A program made the translations under genes and the position numbers. Shown here in pieces: positions 8,531 through 19,165 of a stretch of DNA of 64,000 bases. Origin of the DNA: Candidatus Rhodoferax randersensis (GTDB taxonomy: Bacteria; Pseudomonadota; Gammaproteobacteria; Burkholderiales; Burkholderiaceae_C); NCBI GenBank assembly GCA_016718155.1, contig JADKEH010000046.1, positions 62,001 to 126,000 on the forward strand. The letters run 5' to 3'. Position 1 is the stretch's first letter. Each line of letters opens with the position of its first letter. A model generated the notes under the pieces. The model worked only from the letters and a program-made list of their open reading frames with translations. It ran no database searches and was not told the origin of the DNA.

Positions 8531-9280
8531 TCATGACCAGAGCCTGCGTTGGTTTGGTTTTGCCTTACCGGATGTCTGCGCCGCCCGGCGGCAGTAACTA
8601 TCGACGTTCATCTCAAAAATGGTTGAGTGGTGCACAAGGCGGTCAACCGCCGCCAGTGTCATGGCTGGCTCACAAACACCTCTCCCCCACTGTGAGAACG
8701 GTGTATTGGCTGTAATGGCCAGACTCTTGCGCTCATAGCGTTCGGATATCAGCTCAAACAAGACGGAGGTCTCCGCACGGTCGCGTCGTACATAGCTGAG
8801 GTCATCCAGAATCAGCAAGTCAAACCGGTCTAACTTGGCTCAGTTCCTGCGGCAAACGCAGGTCACGCCGGGCAACCTGCAGCCGTTGCACCAAGTCGAA
8901 CAGCGGGTAAACAGTGCCCGCCGACCACTATCAATCAAGGCGTGCCCCAAGGCGCACCAGATGGCTCTTGCCAACACCCGGTGGCCCGAACAGCAGCACA
9001 TTGGCACCCCGGTCAATCCACTCGGTGCCTTCTGTGAGCGCCATCACCTGCGCCTTGGACACCACAGGAACAGCGGCGAAGTCAAAAGCTGGACAGGCGC
9101 TTATCCGGGCTCAGGCCCGACTCCATGCGGTGGCGGTCAATGCGGCGGGTTTCGCGCTCTTGATTTCATGCTCCAGCAAGGCCTCCAATAACCGGTGTGC
9201 TGGCAGCCCTCCTTGTCAGACTGTGCGCACAGGTCGCCAGCCGGGCGCTTGATGGTGGGCAGGCGCAAATCGGTAAACAT
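8531..9280 (-). pseudogene. istB: IS21 helper ATPase IstB, frameshifted
   Basis: Fragments in different frames together resemble IstB, the AAA+ helper protein of IS21-family transposition. The start region is MFTDLRLPTIKR near 9280. The C-terminal piece has the Walker B-like LILDDLSYVRRDRAE, then ITANTPFSQWG and VDRLVHHSTIFEMN. The middle, including the Walker A region around 8970-8990 (a GPPGVGKS-like stretch), is reachable only by changing frame. At least two or three indels separate the pieces. It follows istA in the usual istA-istB order. Confidence 0.75.
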
Positions 9281-9299
9281 CATCCCGGGCAGACCGACG

Positions 9300-10824
9300 T
9301 ACTGGTGATAGTAGTTGTCGTTGTCACCGTTGTAATTGACGCCGCGCTCTGGGGCCACCTCAAACAGTTCGTCGTAGGAGGCAAGCAGGGCAGCGTCACC
9401 GCCACCTGCGGTACATCTCGCTGGGCGGCGCCAGTAGTTGGGTCAGCGCGTGCAGGTCAGGCAATTGGTCCAGCTCAATCAACTGCTCCAATTCGTGGGC
9501 GAGTTGGGCCTCGTGCCCCTCGGCAGCCAAGACCAGCAAACCCACCATCGTTTTACAGGCTTCGCGTTCAGGTCGCTGGGCAGACAGCCGCTCCACGTTT
9601 GGCGGTACACGGGACGGGGAAGGATGCGTCACGCAACACCAGCGGGCAAATGCGCCGGGCTTGCGTTTCAAAGCAGCCACCAAATGGCGGTAGTCGATGC
9701 CGCGTCCATTGCGCTGGCCGTCTTCTGGTCGTGCTCTGGGTAACGTGGTACGCATTGACCACCAGCCAGCATTCCACATGCTGGGCATACTGGCGCACCA
9801 TCAGCCGGTGGCCAATGAGCTGGCAGGGCGCTGTACAGAGCGCCTTTGAGGGTTGAAGACGGCGTGTTTGCTGACCCGCGCGGGAATCTCTTCAAATTCC
9901 GCTGTACGGCGCACCGGCAAGGGTTTGAGCATGGTGCGCTCGGTGACGGGAGCTTGGCTGCGGGTGTTCATGCGCTGCACGATGGTGCCCACAAACGTTT
10001 CGTAGTCAGCTCGCGTATCAAAGCTGCGACTGCCGCGCAGACCAACGCACTGGTCCAGTGCGGTCTTCAATGAATCATGGCGCGATTCGATGGAGCCGTT
10101 CTCGTTGGATTGGCCCGGATTGCGGCGTGTTGCTCGCAGGCCGTAAGTGGCTGCACAGGTCGGCATACCGCTTGGTCAATTCTTCCTGCTCGGCCAAGTT
10201 ATTTGAAGGCGCCGACAGGCTGTCGGTGCGGTGTTCTTCGGGGACACCGCCCAATGCCCACAGAGCCGCCTGCAATCCTGTCGACAGCGCCAAGAAGCTT
10301 TCGCCGCCATCGATGACAGCTGTGACGTGGCGCCATCCCGAGTAGGCCAATGCGAATTGGTACAGCCGGTGTGCGAACGCGGCACCGCCAATCTCGACGT
10401 TCAGGTCATCGGCGACGGTGAAGTCCGGCAGGCCCTGTCGTCACGGTGGGTGTTCCTGAGCAAAGTAGACCTCCCGCTCAGCTCCAAACTTGACGCCACA
10501 GGCGGATGCGTCTTCCAATATTCGCGGCACGCTGCTGTCCCACTGACCGGGGTAGCGACGCTGCAGTTCTTCCAGTAGGGTAACGGCGTTGAGTCTGGCA
10601 TCGCTTTGCGCAGGGGACGCCTTCACTCCCAGACGCGCTCAATGGGTCTTCTCGCGTGCGCCAGTTGCGCTGGGGTCTTTGTGATGGCAGGTTTGGCGCA
10701 TCGTCAATGCGCCGGGCGCTTCGTTCGCTGATGCCCGCTTTGGCCGCGGCCGCTGCTGACTGAACTTGTTGCGGTGTTGTTTGTACTTGTGCACTTGGTG
10801 GTCCGTGATTCTCTTGCCGGGCAT
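9300..10824 (-). pseudogene. istA: IS21 transposase IstA, frameshifted
   Basis: The N-terminal start is MPGKRITDHQVHKYKQHRNK at 10824. Downstream pieces in other frames include GQWDSSVPRILEDA, SGWRHVTAVIDGGESFLALS, SIESRHDSLKTALDQ (an IstA-typical segment with the catalytic-domain glutamate) and MVGLLVLAAEGHEAQLAHELE near the end. They form one IstA-like protein of roughly 500 residues if at least four frameshifts are corrected. The exact 3' limit is uncertain. No continuous frame longer than about 130 codons survives, so it is inactive as read. Confidence 0.75.
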
Positions 10825-10943
10825 GCCGCCTACCTTCGATGGGTGTTCGATGGTGCAACGGTAGCCCCGCCTCCCGGACCTGCCCGGTTTAGGTCTCTAA
10901 CCGGCCAAGATAGTTGTCGTCAACCGGCCAAGGTAATTGTCGC

Positions 10944-11544
10944 CAAACAGAATTGGTAGGCGCAGGGAAACAATTCGCCAATTTTGGCAGTTGGCTTCGG
11001 AGCCAAGTGTCTGGCTCCAATGGGCTGGAACCCGACTTCCGGGTCGCCGCACAGGCTGGCCGTCCCCAACGAAAAGCAGTCTTCCAATAGGTCGATAACG
11101 GCACCCTAAAGGCGACGTTCATAAGCATTGGATTAAGATTTCAGTTCCAAAGATCGTGCGTTTTACGAACCCAGTGCGGATCGTTACAGAGAACGCAAAA
11201 AAATCACACTCATTCGGTATTGCGGCCCTATCGGCGACGAATCACTACCGCTCTGCCGAGGGAGACGCCAACAACAATGGCCGAAACTTCGCACAGGTAA
11301 ACAGTCCTTCGCCGACCTCCTCACCACTCCATTCGGGCCGTAGTTGGAAGGCACCAGCCGCAAGCGCTGCCAGTCGCCAGTCCTGCGAACAAGAATCGAA
11401 TCCATGCCGTGACGCCAAGCCACCGGTGCCACCGCCGTGGGATGAGGCTGCGCACGGTGAATCGGCGGCCAGGCTGACCGCAATGGTAAGTAGCAGCACA
11501 GCTGCGCCAAACAACAGGTGGGGCGAGATGCGTGGCTTGGCTGC
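10944..11544. other. Stretch between IS21 remnant and antiporter pseudogene; no gene identified
   Basis: On the minus strand a frame at 11245-11514 begins with a membrane-like or signal-like segment (FGAAVLLLTIAVSLAA) and then a Cys/Gly-containing stretch ending at 11245. It starts just after the stop of the antiporter remnant. I do not recognise it and cannot exclude that it is another frameshifted fragment. The rest of the interval holds nothing I can support. Confidence 0.3.
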
Positions 11545-13196
11545 TCACAACAACTTCCCAAACGTCGGGGACATGACGACCGGCCCTACCAACCTGTCCT
11601 CGCCGAGGAAAACTTTTCAGCTGCGTCCTGCGCATATCGGCCTCTTCCTCATTGTGCGCACAACAGTCTCTATGCCCTCGGATTTAACGTGCGGGCAGTT
11701 TGACCCATCGCCGCACGTCAAAGGTGTCAGGGGAGGCGATCACCCAGCACGCTGGCGCGGGCGATGTGAGCCTGAATCAGTACTGTTGGTCTGGAGGCAT
11801 CGCTCGATACAGCAGCGATGCCTTTTGCTCGCAACCGTTCTACAACTTCCCGATTCCGTTCAGCTACGACGTAGGGAATGTCGCGTTCGGTGAGTGTTTC
11901 GCCTATGCGTCTACCCACGCGCCCGATCCCAATAAGACGACTTAGCCAGAAAGGTATCTCTCGTGGGTAGGTGGGGCAACTCTGCCGGGGAGTCGGTACG
12001 CTGCCCAAATGGTTCAGTTTCGAGGCGACCCTATCCAGCTTCGGAGCGGCTTTGACACATGCAAATAGCAGCGGATTGAGGGCGATGGATACCAAACCCC
12101 GGCGAGAATCAAACTCTGCCCTTCGACTGGCAGCAGATCAAGCTCACTCCGAGTGCGGCCAGAATAAACGAGAACTCGCCGATCTGCGCCAGCCAGCCAG
12201 ACGGTGAGAGCAGTATTCAGCGGGTAGCGGAAGGCTAGCACTAATGCAGCGGCGGCCAGCGACTTGCCGATGACAATGATGCCGACCACGGCCAGAACCT
12301 GAGCGGCCGTTCTATCAACACCATCGGGTCGAAAAGCATCCCCACCGAGACGAAGAAAAGCACCGCGAACGCATCCCGCAGCGGCAGGATCCTCTGCCGC
12401 GCGGTGACTGAATCGGACTCGCGCACGGCAATGCCTGCGAAAACGCACCCAAGGCGAAGGAAACGCCGAACAAGGCGGTCGAGGCGTAAGCGATGCTTGA
12501 CTGCGGCGGCAACCACGCACAGCGTGAAGAGCTCGCGGGAACTGTTCGAGCTACCTGCCAAAGCAAAGCAGGAAAAGCGCGGCGACCGACCACCAGCATT
12601 AAGGCGATGAACGCTGTTACCTGTAGCGTTAGCCCCGGGTTTGCCAAAGACCCCCGCCTTCACCGTCCTGCATAGTGCCGCCAAGCGTTCCAGCCAGGGG
12701 TGGCAGCAGCACGAGCACGAGCACCATGGCGAGGTCTTCGACGATCAGCCAGCCCACTGCGATCCGGCCATTCACAGTTTCCAGTTCCCCGCTGGCCTCC
12801 AATGCCGGAGCAGTACGACCGTACTTGCAACCGAAAGGGCCAACCCGAATAGCACTGCGGCTCCTAAGCCCCAACCCCAGAAAGTAGCGATGCCCGCCCC
12901 GAGTGCGGTGGCAACGACCATTTGCAGGATGGCGCCGGGTAATGCAATCTTACGAACCTCCAGCAAATCATCCAGCGAGAAATGCAAGCCGACTCAAACA
13001 TCAGCAACATCACGCCAATCTCGGCAAGCTCGCCGGCATGCGATGTCAGCGACGAAACCGGGGTGAACGGTCCAATGAGAATGCCGGCCAACAGATAGCC
13101 GACAAGCGCGGGTAACGAGCCGCGCCCAAAGCCCAACACTAGTGCCAGCCCGAGTGCCGTCGCAATAGTCGTGATAAGTGGAGGCTATGCAGCATC
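11545..13196 (-). pseudogene. CPA2-family (Kef/YbaL-type) cation:proton antiporter, frameshifted
   Basis: Pieces in several minus-strand frames, read in order, give a Kef-type antiporter: an N-terminal membrane domain (LPALVGYLLAGILIGPFTP, ELAEIGVMLLMF, KIALPGAILQMVVATALGAG, AVLFFVSVGMLFDP) and a C-terminal TrkA-N NAD-binding domain (IGRVGRRIGETLTERDIPYV, then GEDRLVGPVVM before the stop at 11545). Such proteins exchange potassium or sodium for protons across the inner membrane. I count at least six frame changes over 1.65 kb, far denser than in core genes of the window, so real decay is likely. It sits just downstream of a second antiporter remnant. Confidence 0.75.
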
Positions 13197-13263
13197 GTCG
13201 ATCGTCTTCCTTTTTAATCCAGTGCGCTTGAACTTCCGAATGAATAATTGCCCGAAAGATTGG

Positions 13264-14953
13264 CTAATTGGTTGCTCCGTAGAAGTCGCGCAACGTAGCA
13301 TAGCGGTCCGCGCGAATGGTGCGCACATGCTCCATCGCTGATTTGACAGGGACACCCGCTGCGACCAGGGTTTCAGCTGCCACCATGAGCCCACTTTCCA
13401 GCACCTCAGATCACCTCGGTGGCGCCTGCATCTTTCAGCGGCGGTGTCCTTCGTCACTTGTGCGCACGATGATCGGGAGAACTGGCCGCTTAGCGCGCCA
13501 TGCGAATAACCCGCTCTGCCGAATGACTGTCAGGAGAGCTAACAACAAGCACCTTCGCTCGCCCTAATCCGGCGGCGTCCAGAACCTCCGCTCGGTCCGC
13601 ATTACCCAAGGCCACATTGAGCCCCCTCGCTTGCGCTACTCGAATGCACTGGGGATCGGCATCAAGGGCTACAAAGGGGACGGCTTCAATTCTTAACATA
13701 TCGGCGATAGCCGTTCGGCCATGCCGCAATAACACATGGTCATGAAGATCAGCACTGCGCTCGACTACAGCCTGAATTATTCCTGCACTGTGGGCTTTGT
13801 CACCACGGCCGAGATCAACAGCCAGTGAGGCAGCCTTCTTGATCAAAAAGGGAGCAATGAACATAGAGAGCAGCATCGCTGAAAGCGTGATCTGGAAGAC
13901 ATCTAGCGGGATCAGGTGAAGAGCGAATGCGAGATTTATCAGTACCAGCCCGAACTCCCCCGCCTGTGCCAGCTGCGCCGCAGTTCTGAGGGATGTGAAC
14001 AAGGGGGTTTTAAGGAACCAAGTGAGCACTAGAATGACCAGCGCTTTACCGCCGATGAGAAGCAGGACCGCCAGAGCTAACAGATCCAGGTTTTCGAACA
14101 CAAAGCGCAAATCCAGCATCATGCCGACGGTGACAAAGAACAGCCCTAGCAAAATATCTCTAAAGGGGCGTATGTCAGCCTCCACCTGATGGCGATAGAT
14201 GGTCTCAGATATCAGCATTCCGCCGACAAACGCGCCAAGCGCCATCGACAAACCACTGTGCGCAGTCAGATAAGACAAGGCCAACGAACCAAAGGGTTAC
14301 CAGCACCAGCAATTCGTCCGAACGTGCCCGCAAACCGGGCAAAGAAATGCCCCAGATATCGCTGACCCAACCAGATCAAAACTCCCAGAACCAGCACAGC
14401 TTGAACCGCTGCAATCGACAGCGCTGACCACAAACTCTCACCGGGGGTCGCGAGAGCGGGTAGAAGAATGAGGCATGGAACTACCGCAATGTCCTGAAAA
14501 AGCAAGACGCCCATGGTCTGCCGTCCACTGCGAGAGTGCAATTCAAAGCGTTCAGAGAGCATGCGCGCCACGATTGCAGTAGAAGACATTGCAATCGCAA
14601 TCCCTACAGCTACTCCGCTTCGCCAGCCCCGCCGTAACCCAACCAGACAACAAACCCGGTACCCAGGGCTGTGAGCAGCATCTGACTCGCGCCAAGCCCG
14701 AACACCACTTGCGCATAGCCATCAACTTTTAACACTGAACTCCAGCCCTATTGTGAACATGAGGAACACGATGCCGAACTCTGCGACTTCAGAGATAGAC
14801 TCGGATTCGACATCCATGCCAGCCCGTGAGGCCCCAAGCAATACCGATGAGCAAATAAGCCAGAATAGTCGGGAAGTTGAGCCTCTTGGCCAATGAAACC
14901 ATTACGACCGCTGTTGTAAGAAGTATCAACAATGTCAGCAGATTAGCATGCAT
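13264..14953 (-). pseudogene. Second CPA2-family cation:proton antiporter, frameshifted
   Basis: The start at 14953 reads MHANLLTLLILLTTAVVMVS, followed by LNFPTILAYLLIGIAWG. After frame changes come MSSTAIVARMLSERFELHSR, then a long intact stretch at 13490-14284 that includes LGAFVGGMLISET, LLGLFFVTVGMMLDLRFV and a TrkA-N-like part (LRHGRTAIADMLRIEAVPFV). The end, KSAMEHVRTIRADRY ... RDFYGATN, lies in another frame and stops at 13264. About four frameshifts are needed. The longest surviving frame covers 264 codons and might make a fragment. It resembles the adjacent 11545-13196 copy in family only and is clearly diverged from it. Confidence 0.78.
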
Positions 14954-15669
14954 GAGCTCATCATATCGGTTCGCTGCTTCGACCAACGCGTTGATTGGTA
15001 CCTTGTGAAGGCGCTTTGTCGATCACTCAGTCTATACAGGTACTGTTGCTCGTGTAGAAATATGTGAAAGCGAGAATTGCGTAGGGTCGTGACGTCTGAA
15101 ACTTGGGCAAAAAAAGGGGGCTTATGTTGGGCGCTTGGCTGTACGTGTCAACACGAAAGCACCAAATTCATGTCCTCAAAGCTGCCATTCGCGAACGTCG
15201 GTAGATGGCCCGAACCGAGTTCTCAGTTTGAACCGGTGAGCGTCAGCAATCGGCGGCATTGGAACCAGTCGCCAGTACTCTCAATCTTTACGGTGATCCT
15301 ACTCTACTCCCCAAAATCCGCGCCCTCTGCTCCTCCCACAGCGCGGGTGGGTCCACAGCTAGATCGAACAGTGTCAGATGGTCCGGCAATTCATTGAGCA
15401 GAATGGCGTCAATGATGTCCGCCGGGTTGTGTTGACCATCCGGCTGACGTAGCTGTTGTCGATTCCCCTCTTGGCTATTTCGGTCAAGGGCTGACCTCTC
15501 CAGACCCAGCATCGCCAGCTTTATGGCCTGGCCAGTGCAACAAGTTGCTGTTGTCCCACGATAGATTCGATCGGCCACCGCGCTATCCAAGGTTGAATCG
15601 GCCCTTCGTCCCACGCCATTTTTGAAGGTACCCGCGCCTCACCGTGAGCGGGACGGGGGCGGGGACACC
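14954..15669. other. Stretch of island debris without an identified gene
   Basis: A minus-strand frame at 15288-15614 contains a protein-like segment (NPADIIDAILLNELPDHLTLFD, then PPALWEEQRARILG), which could be the tail of a lost gene; I do not recognise it. The rest shows no conserved protein, no RNA signature and no clear element ends. Confidence 0.3.
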
Positions 15670-15733
15670 GCGCCAAGAGCAACGCCGCCAGGGTTGATGC
15701 TGGCGGCGTTGAGGGTTGGTGCTGAGACACGCC

Positions 15734-15949
15734 TCAGAAGGGGGCGTCCCCCAGGTCCAGTGCTGGGTCATAGGACTGCTCGTGCAAGGCCTGGTAGAAG
15801 TTTTCGATCTGTTCGCCGTAGTAGTCCTCGAAGGTATCGAGTGCGAAGTGCAGGAAGTCCTGGATTTGAATGACCGCCTCGTCGCTCAGTGTGGGCATCG
15901 TCAAGACCACCTGGCTGCGACGCAGGGGCGATGTAAAGGGTGGTTTCAT
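15734..15949 (-). CDS. Small accessory protein downstream of the ExeA-like ATPase
   Basis: A 71-residue acidic protein starting MKPPFTSPLRRSQVVLT and ending QSYDPALDLGDAPF. Its ATG overlaps the ATPase stop as ATGA, so translation is coupled. The C-terminal half is rich in Asp, Glu and aromatic residues (ALDTFEDYYGEQIENFYQAL), predicted helical. I do not recognise a named family; its position suggests a role with the transposition ATPase and integrase. Confidence 0.6.
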   Translation of the reverse strand: MKPPFTSPLRRSQVVLTMPTLSDEAVIQIQDFLHFALDTFEDYYGEQIENFYQALHEQSYDPALDLGDAPF

Positions 15950-16740
15950 TGCAGCTCCGCGATGGCTTGTTGCAGGAGTTCGTCGGGTAGATGATTCAAT
16001 CCCTTGGGCACGGCCAGTCGCATGGCAGTGCACAGGACGCGTCCGGCCTGGCGGGGCAGACCCTTGGAGGCCTGACGCAATATCTCCATTCCCGACTCCG
16101 ACAGCACGGTATGCTGGCACCCGGCACTCTTCAAGGCATGCGCAATGAGCAGGCAGAAGCGTTCTCGCTCCACCACGGGTTTGAGCTGCACGCGCACCTG
16201 GATGCGGCTGCAGAGCGCCGCGTACGGGGCCCGCTCCAGCGTCTGCGCCAAGCTCGGGTGGCCCACCAGCCAAACGCTCATGAGGTCGCGCGAATCGAAC
16301 GCAAAATTCAGGAACGAGGGGAAGTCGCGGAAGAACTCGCTCGGCAGGTTCTGCGCCTCGTCGATGATCCACAGAGGTGTGACCTGCTTGGCGTCGACCA
16401 TCTCATGCACGCGCTGCTTGATGTCGCGCCAGAGTTGAGCGCGCCGGTAGGCGGGCTCCAGCCCCAGAGCGCGCGCCAGGCCGCGGTACAGATCAATGCG
16501 ACCGAAGTCGGTCTCGGCCTGATACAGCACCTGGTATCGATGCGGGTTCAGGGCGTGGGTCAGGCTGCGCAGCGCGGCAGTTTTGCCCACGCCGGGCTCA
16601 CCGGTGATCAGCCCGATGCCAGGCGACTGAAGCAACCAGTTAAAGCGCTCGGCCAATTTGACCAAGGCCCCGTCATCCCAGGGTTCGGTGACGTCCTTGC
16701 CCAACGGGGCGTGACGCAGGCCAAAGTGTTGCAGGTACAT
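15946..16740 (-). CDS. ExeA-like AAA+ ATPase of a transposable element
   Basis: A 264-residue ATPase. Walker A is GEPGVGKTAALRSL at about residues 46-60, and Walker B is PLWIIDEAQNLPSEF near residue 125. A VGHPSL segment and an arginine-rich sensor region follow. The family (ExeA/TniB-like) is frequently encoded next to DDE integrases and acts as a transposition helper, despite the name from type II secretion. It begins 3 bases after the end of the integrase and overlaps the small gene after it. The reading frame is intact, unlike the integrase. A role in secretion is unlikely given its neighbours. Confidence 0.82.
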   Translation of the reverse strand: MYLQHFGLRHAPLGKDVTEPWDDGALVKLAERFNWLLQSPGIGLITGEPGVGKTAALRSLTHALNPHRYQVLYQAETDFGRIDLYRGLARALGLEPAYRRAQLWRDIKQRVHEMVDAKQVTPLWIIDEAQNLPSEFFRDFPSFLNFAFDSRDLMSVWLVGHPSLAQTLERAPYAALCSRIQVRVQLKPVVERERFCLLIAHALKSAGCQHTVLSESGMEILRQASKGLPRQAGRVLCTAMRLAVPKGLNHLPDELLQQAIAELQ

Positions 16741-16743
16741 GGT

Positions 16744-17554
16744 TCACCCCACCTTCTTCGAGCTGGTGTTGACACCGTGGTATTGCGCATGCGCCAACTC
16801 CACCAGGTTCGGGCCAGAGCGCGGCACTATCGACGTAGGCGTCTCAGCTTGCGCCGCACACGCTCGATGTTGGCCAGCTGATTCAGGGGCGTGGCCGCCC
16901 CCAGCACACGCCGGCCGCATCCTCCACACCCACGACACGCTGAGCGTGCGGATCGACCACCAGGCGCACGGTTTTTCCCGAGAGCTCATAAGGCACCTCA
17001 AAGCGCTGCCCCAGGTAAGACACCGTCCCGTCCTTCCTCACGAAGCGTTCAACCCGGTGCAGGAACAGCGCATCGAGCTGTGCTGCCTTCGCCCCCAGAC
17101 TGCGAATGCGCGGCAGGTCGCGCTGATAGCGCGCCAGCGGCGTCAGGCCCGCCAGACCCGCGTGTGGCGTCTGGTGGTAGACCTGCTCCAGCCAGGACCA
17201 CAACCGAGCGTTCAGATCGTCCAGGTCGTTGATGCGTCGCTCGTCGAGTCCGCCCAGGAACTGATCGCAGTGTGCGGTGCCAGCGCCCCAACTTACCTTG
17301 CCCTCTGGAGCATAGGGCGACAGAAGATGAGATGAGCCCCGGCGCGCGCACAGAGCCTGCAAGGTGGTGGCGCGGTAGGCGGCGCCATTGTCGACAATGA
17401 TTTTGATGGGCACCCCCCGGCGTAGCAGGGCTTGCTTGAGCACGCCTTCAATGTCCAGCGCCGTCTCGCCCAGGCAGAACGCGCTGTGCGCCACCAGGCG
17501 CGAGGCGTCGTCGATGAGCGAGACCAGATAGGTCTTGCGCAACTGTCCCTTGAC
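16744..17554 (-). pseudogene. DDE integrase/transposase, 5'-truncated and frameshifted
   Basis: The surviving part has an RNase H-like integrase core: YLVSLIDDASRLVAH (first Asp), IKIIVDNGAAYRATT (second Asp), then the WSWLEQVYHQTPHAGLAG region. The C-terminal domain has FEVPYELSGKTVRLVVDPH. Near 16880-16915 the frame breaks; the natural tail LVELAHAQYHGVNTSSKKV lies in another frame and ends at 16744. The 5' end is cut at 17554 by the IS21-family insertion, removing the DNA-binding N-terminus and start codon. It is therefore doubly inactivated. Confidence 0.8.
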
Positions 17555-17612
17555 TGTTGACGCCGACCGAAAACTGACCCACTTATAGAGGTTGTGCCGA
17601 CCCAAAATTGAC
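17555..17612 (+). repeat. Left terminal repeats of the second IS21-family element
   Basis: Two imperfect copies of a roughly 20-bp transposase-binding site, CCGACCGAAAACTGACCCA and CCGACCCAAAATTGACCCA, are spaced by about 16 bases. They follow the terminal TGTTGACG. Repeated binding sites at the ends are characteristic of IS21-family elements. Confidence 0.7.
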
Positions 17613-17641
17613 CCAGGTGTTTTACTGGCTCTGCCCGTTTT

Positions 17642-19165
17642 TTGGGCAGGAGCAAAAAGGTGATCACCATGGAAATGTTGGGCAAGATTCGACGGCTGCA
17701 TTTACGCGACAAGAAGTCGCTGCACGAGATAGCGAAGACCACGGGGCTGTCTCGCAACACGATCCGCAAGTGGGTGCGAGACACGGGGGATGTGGACAAG
17801 CCGACGTACCGGCGACGCGAGATGCCGAGCAAGCTCACGGCGTTTGCCCAGGCGCTGGAGCTGGCCCTCAAAGCCGACTCCCACCGCACCAAGCAGAACC
17901 GGCGCACGGCCAAGGCGCTGTTTGTGCAGATCAAGGCGGCCGGCTACACCGGCGGCTACAGCCGCGTCACCGATTTCATCCGGGCCTGGCGCGACCAGGA
18001 GGGCAAGGCGCCCAAAGCCTTTGTGCCATTGGCGTTCGAGATGGGCGAGGCGTTCCAGTTCGACTGGAGCGAAGAGGGCTTGGTGGTGGGCGGCATCTAC
18101 TACAAGATGCAGGTCTCGCACATGAAACTGTGCGCCAGCCGTGCCTTCTGGTTGGTGGCCTACCCCAGCCAGGGCCACGAAATGCTCTTTGACGCCCATA
18201 CTCGGGCCTTCACGGCGCTGGGTGGCATACCGCGCCGGGGCATCTACGACAACATGAAGACGGCGGTGGACAAGGTCAAGAAAGGCAAGGGCCGCGTGGT
18301 CAATGCGCGATTCACGGCGATGTGCGCCCACTACCTGTTCGATACCGACTTCTGCAACGTGGCCTCCGGCTGGGAGAAGGGCGTCGTGGAGAAGAATGTT
18401 CAGGACAGCCGCCGGCGCATCTGGCTCGATGCACAGAAGATCCAGTGGGGATCGTTTGCCCATCTCAACGTCTGGCTGGGTGAACGCTGCCGCACGTTGT
18501 GGGGCGAGTTGCGCCACCCAGCGTTCAAGGGGTTCAGCGTGCTGGAGATGCTGGAGCAAGAACGCCCGGAGCTGATGCCCATGCCCACGCCGTTTGACGG
18601 CTATGTAGAGAAGCCTGCACGGGTGAGCAGCACCTGCCTGGTCTCGGTGGCGCGCAACCGGTACTCCGCTCCGTGCGAGCTGGCAAACCACCGGGTCAGC
18701 ACCCGGCTGTATCCCGAACGGGTGGATATCGCCGCCGCTGACACGATCGTGGCCAGCCACGAACGACTGTCCGACCGCGGTCACATCCGCTACGACTGGC
18801 AGCACTACATCGCCTGGCGCAGCGCAAGCCCGGGGCCTTGCGCAATGGCGCCCCTTTGCCGACCTGCCAGCGCCATTGCAGCGGCTCAGACAGGGCCTGA
18901 TGCGCCACGCCGGGGGCGACAGGGTGATGGCGCAGGTGCTGGCCGCCGTGCCCACTGCGGGCCTGGAGGCGGTGCTGGTGGCGGTGGACCTGGTGGTGGA
19001 GTCCGGTGCCCTCAGTGCCGAACACGTCCTCAACGTCGTGGCCCGGCTCAACGCAGGCCGGTGCCCGATTCGGTGGCAACCACGCTGCAACTCGCAGGCA
19101 CCGCTGGCCAACACCAGCCGTTACGACAGCCTGCGGGCGAGGTGGAGGTCAACCATGCGTCGTGA
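17642..19165 (+). pseudogene. istA: IS21 transposase IstA, frameshifted near its C-terminus
   Basis: About 395 codons are intact from MGRSKKVITMEMLGKIRRLH. There is an N-terminal helix-turn-helix (SLHEIAKTTGLSRNTIRKWV) and a DDE catalytic core (FQFDWSEEGLVVGG, RGIYDNMKTAVDKV and WEKGVVEKNVQDSRRRIW with the catalytic glutamate). Near 18828 the frame shifts: the expected continuation (ALRNGAPFADLPA, VMAQVLAAVPTAGLEAVL) lies in another frame. The last residues return to the first frame by a compensating shift. The product as read ends in a non-homologous Gly/Arg-rich tail, so activity is doubtful. Confidence 0.8.

Larger units (their letters stand above)
8295..10943 (-). mobile_element. Degraded IS21-family insertion sequence
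   Basis: Both ends carry two copies of an approximately 19-bp site resembling GACAACTATCTTGGCCGGT. They lie at about 8296-8337 on the left and, in inverted orientation, at about 10900-10943 on the right. Tandem inner and outer repeats at both termini are typical of IS21-family elements. Between them, on the minus strand, lie istA and istB, both broken by several frameshifts. I could not identify a clear target-site duplication. The element is presumably immobile. Confidence 0.8.
15670..17554 (-). mobile_element. Transposon remnant: DDE integrase, ExeA-like ATPase and small accessory gene
   Basis: Three closely linked minus-strand genes (integrase, AAA ATPase, 71-residue protein) have 4-bp or smaller spacings. 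Just beyond the last gene, AACGCCGCCAG and CTGGCGGCGTT form a strong hairpin at about 15680-15709, likely a terminator. The 5' part of the integrase is missing because an IS21-family element has inserted at 17554/17555. I could not define the outer inverted repeats, so the limits given are those of the gene set. Confidence 0.65.

Noticed and set aside
17702..19114. 470-codon minus-strand frame opposite istA
   Set aside because: Antisense of the IstA frame; the plus-strand product has clear transposase motifs.
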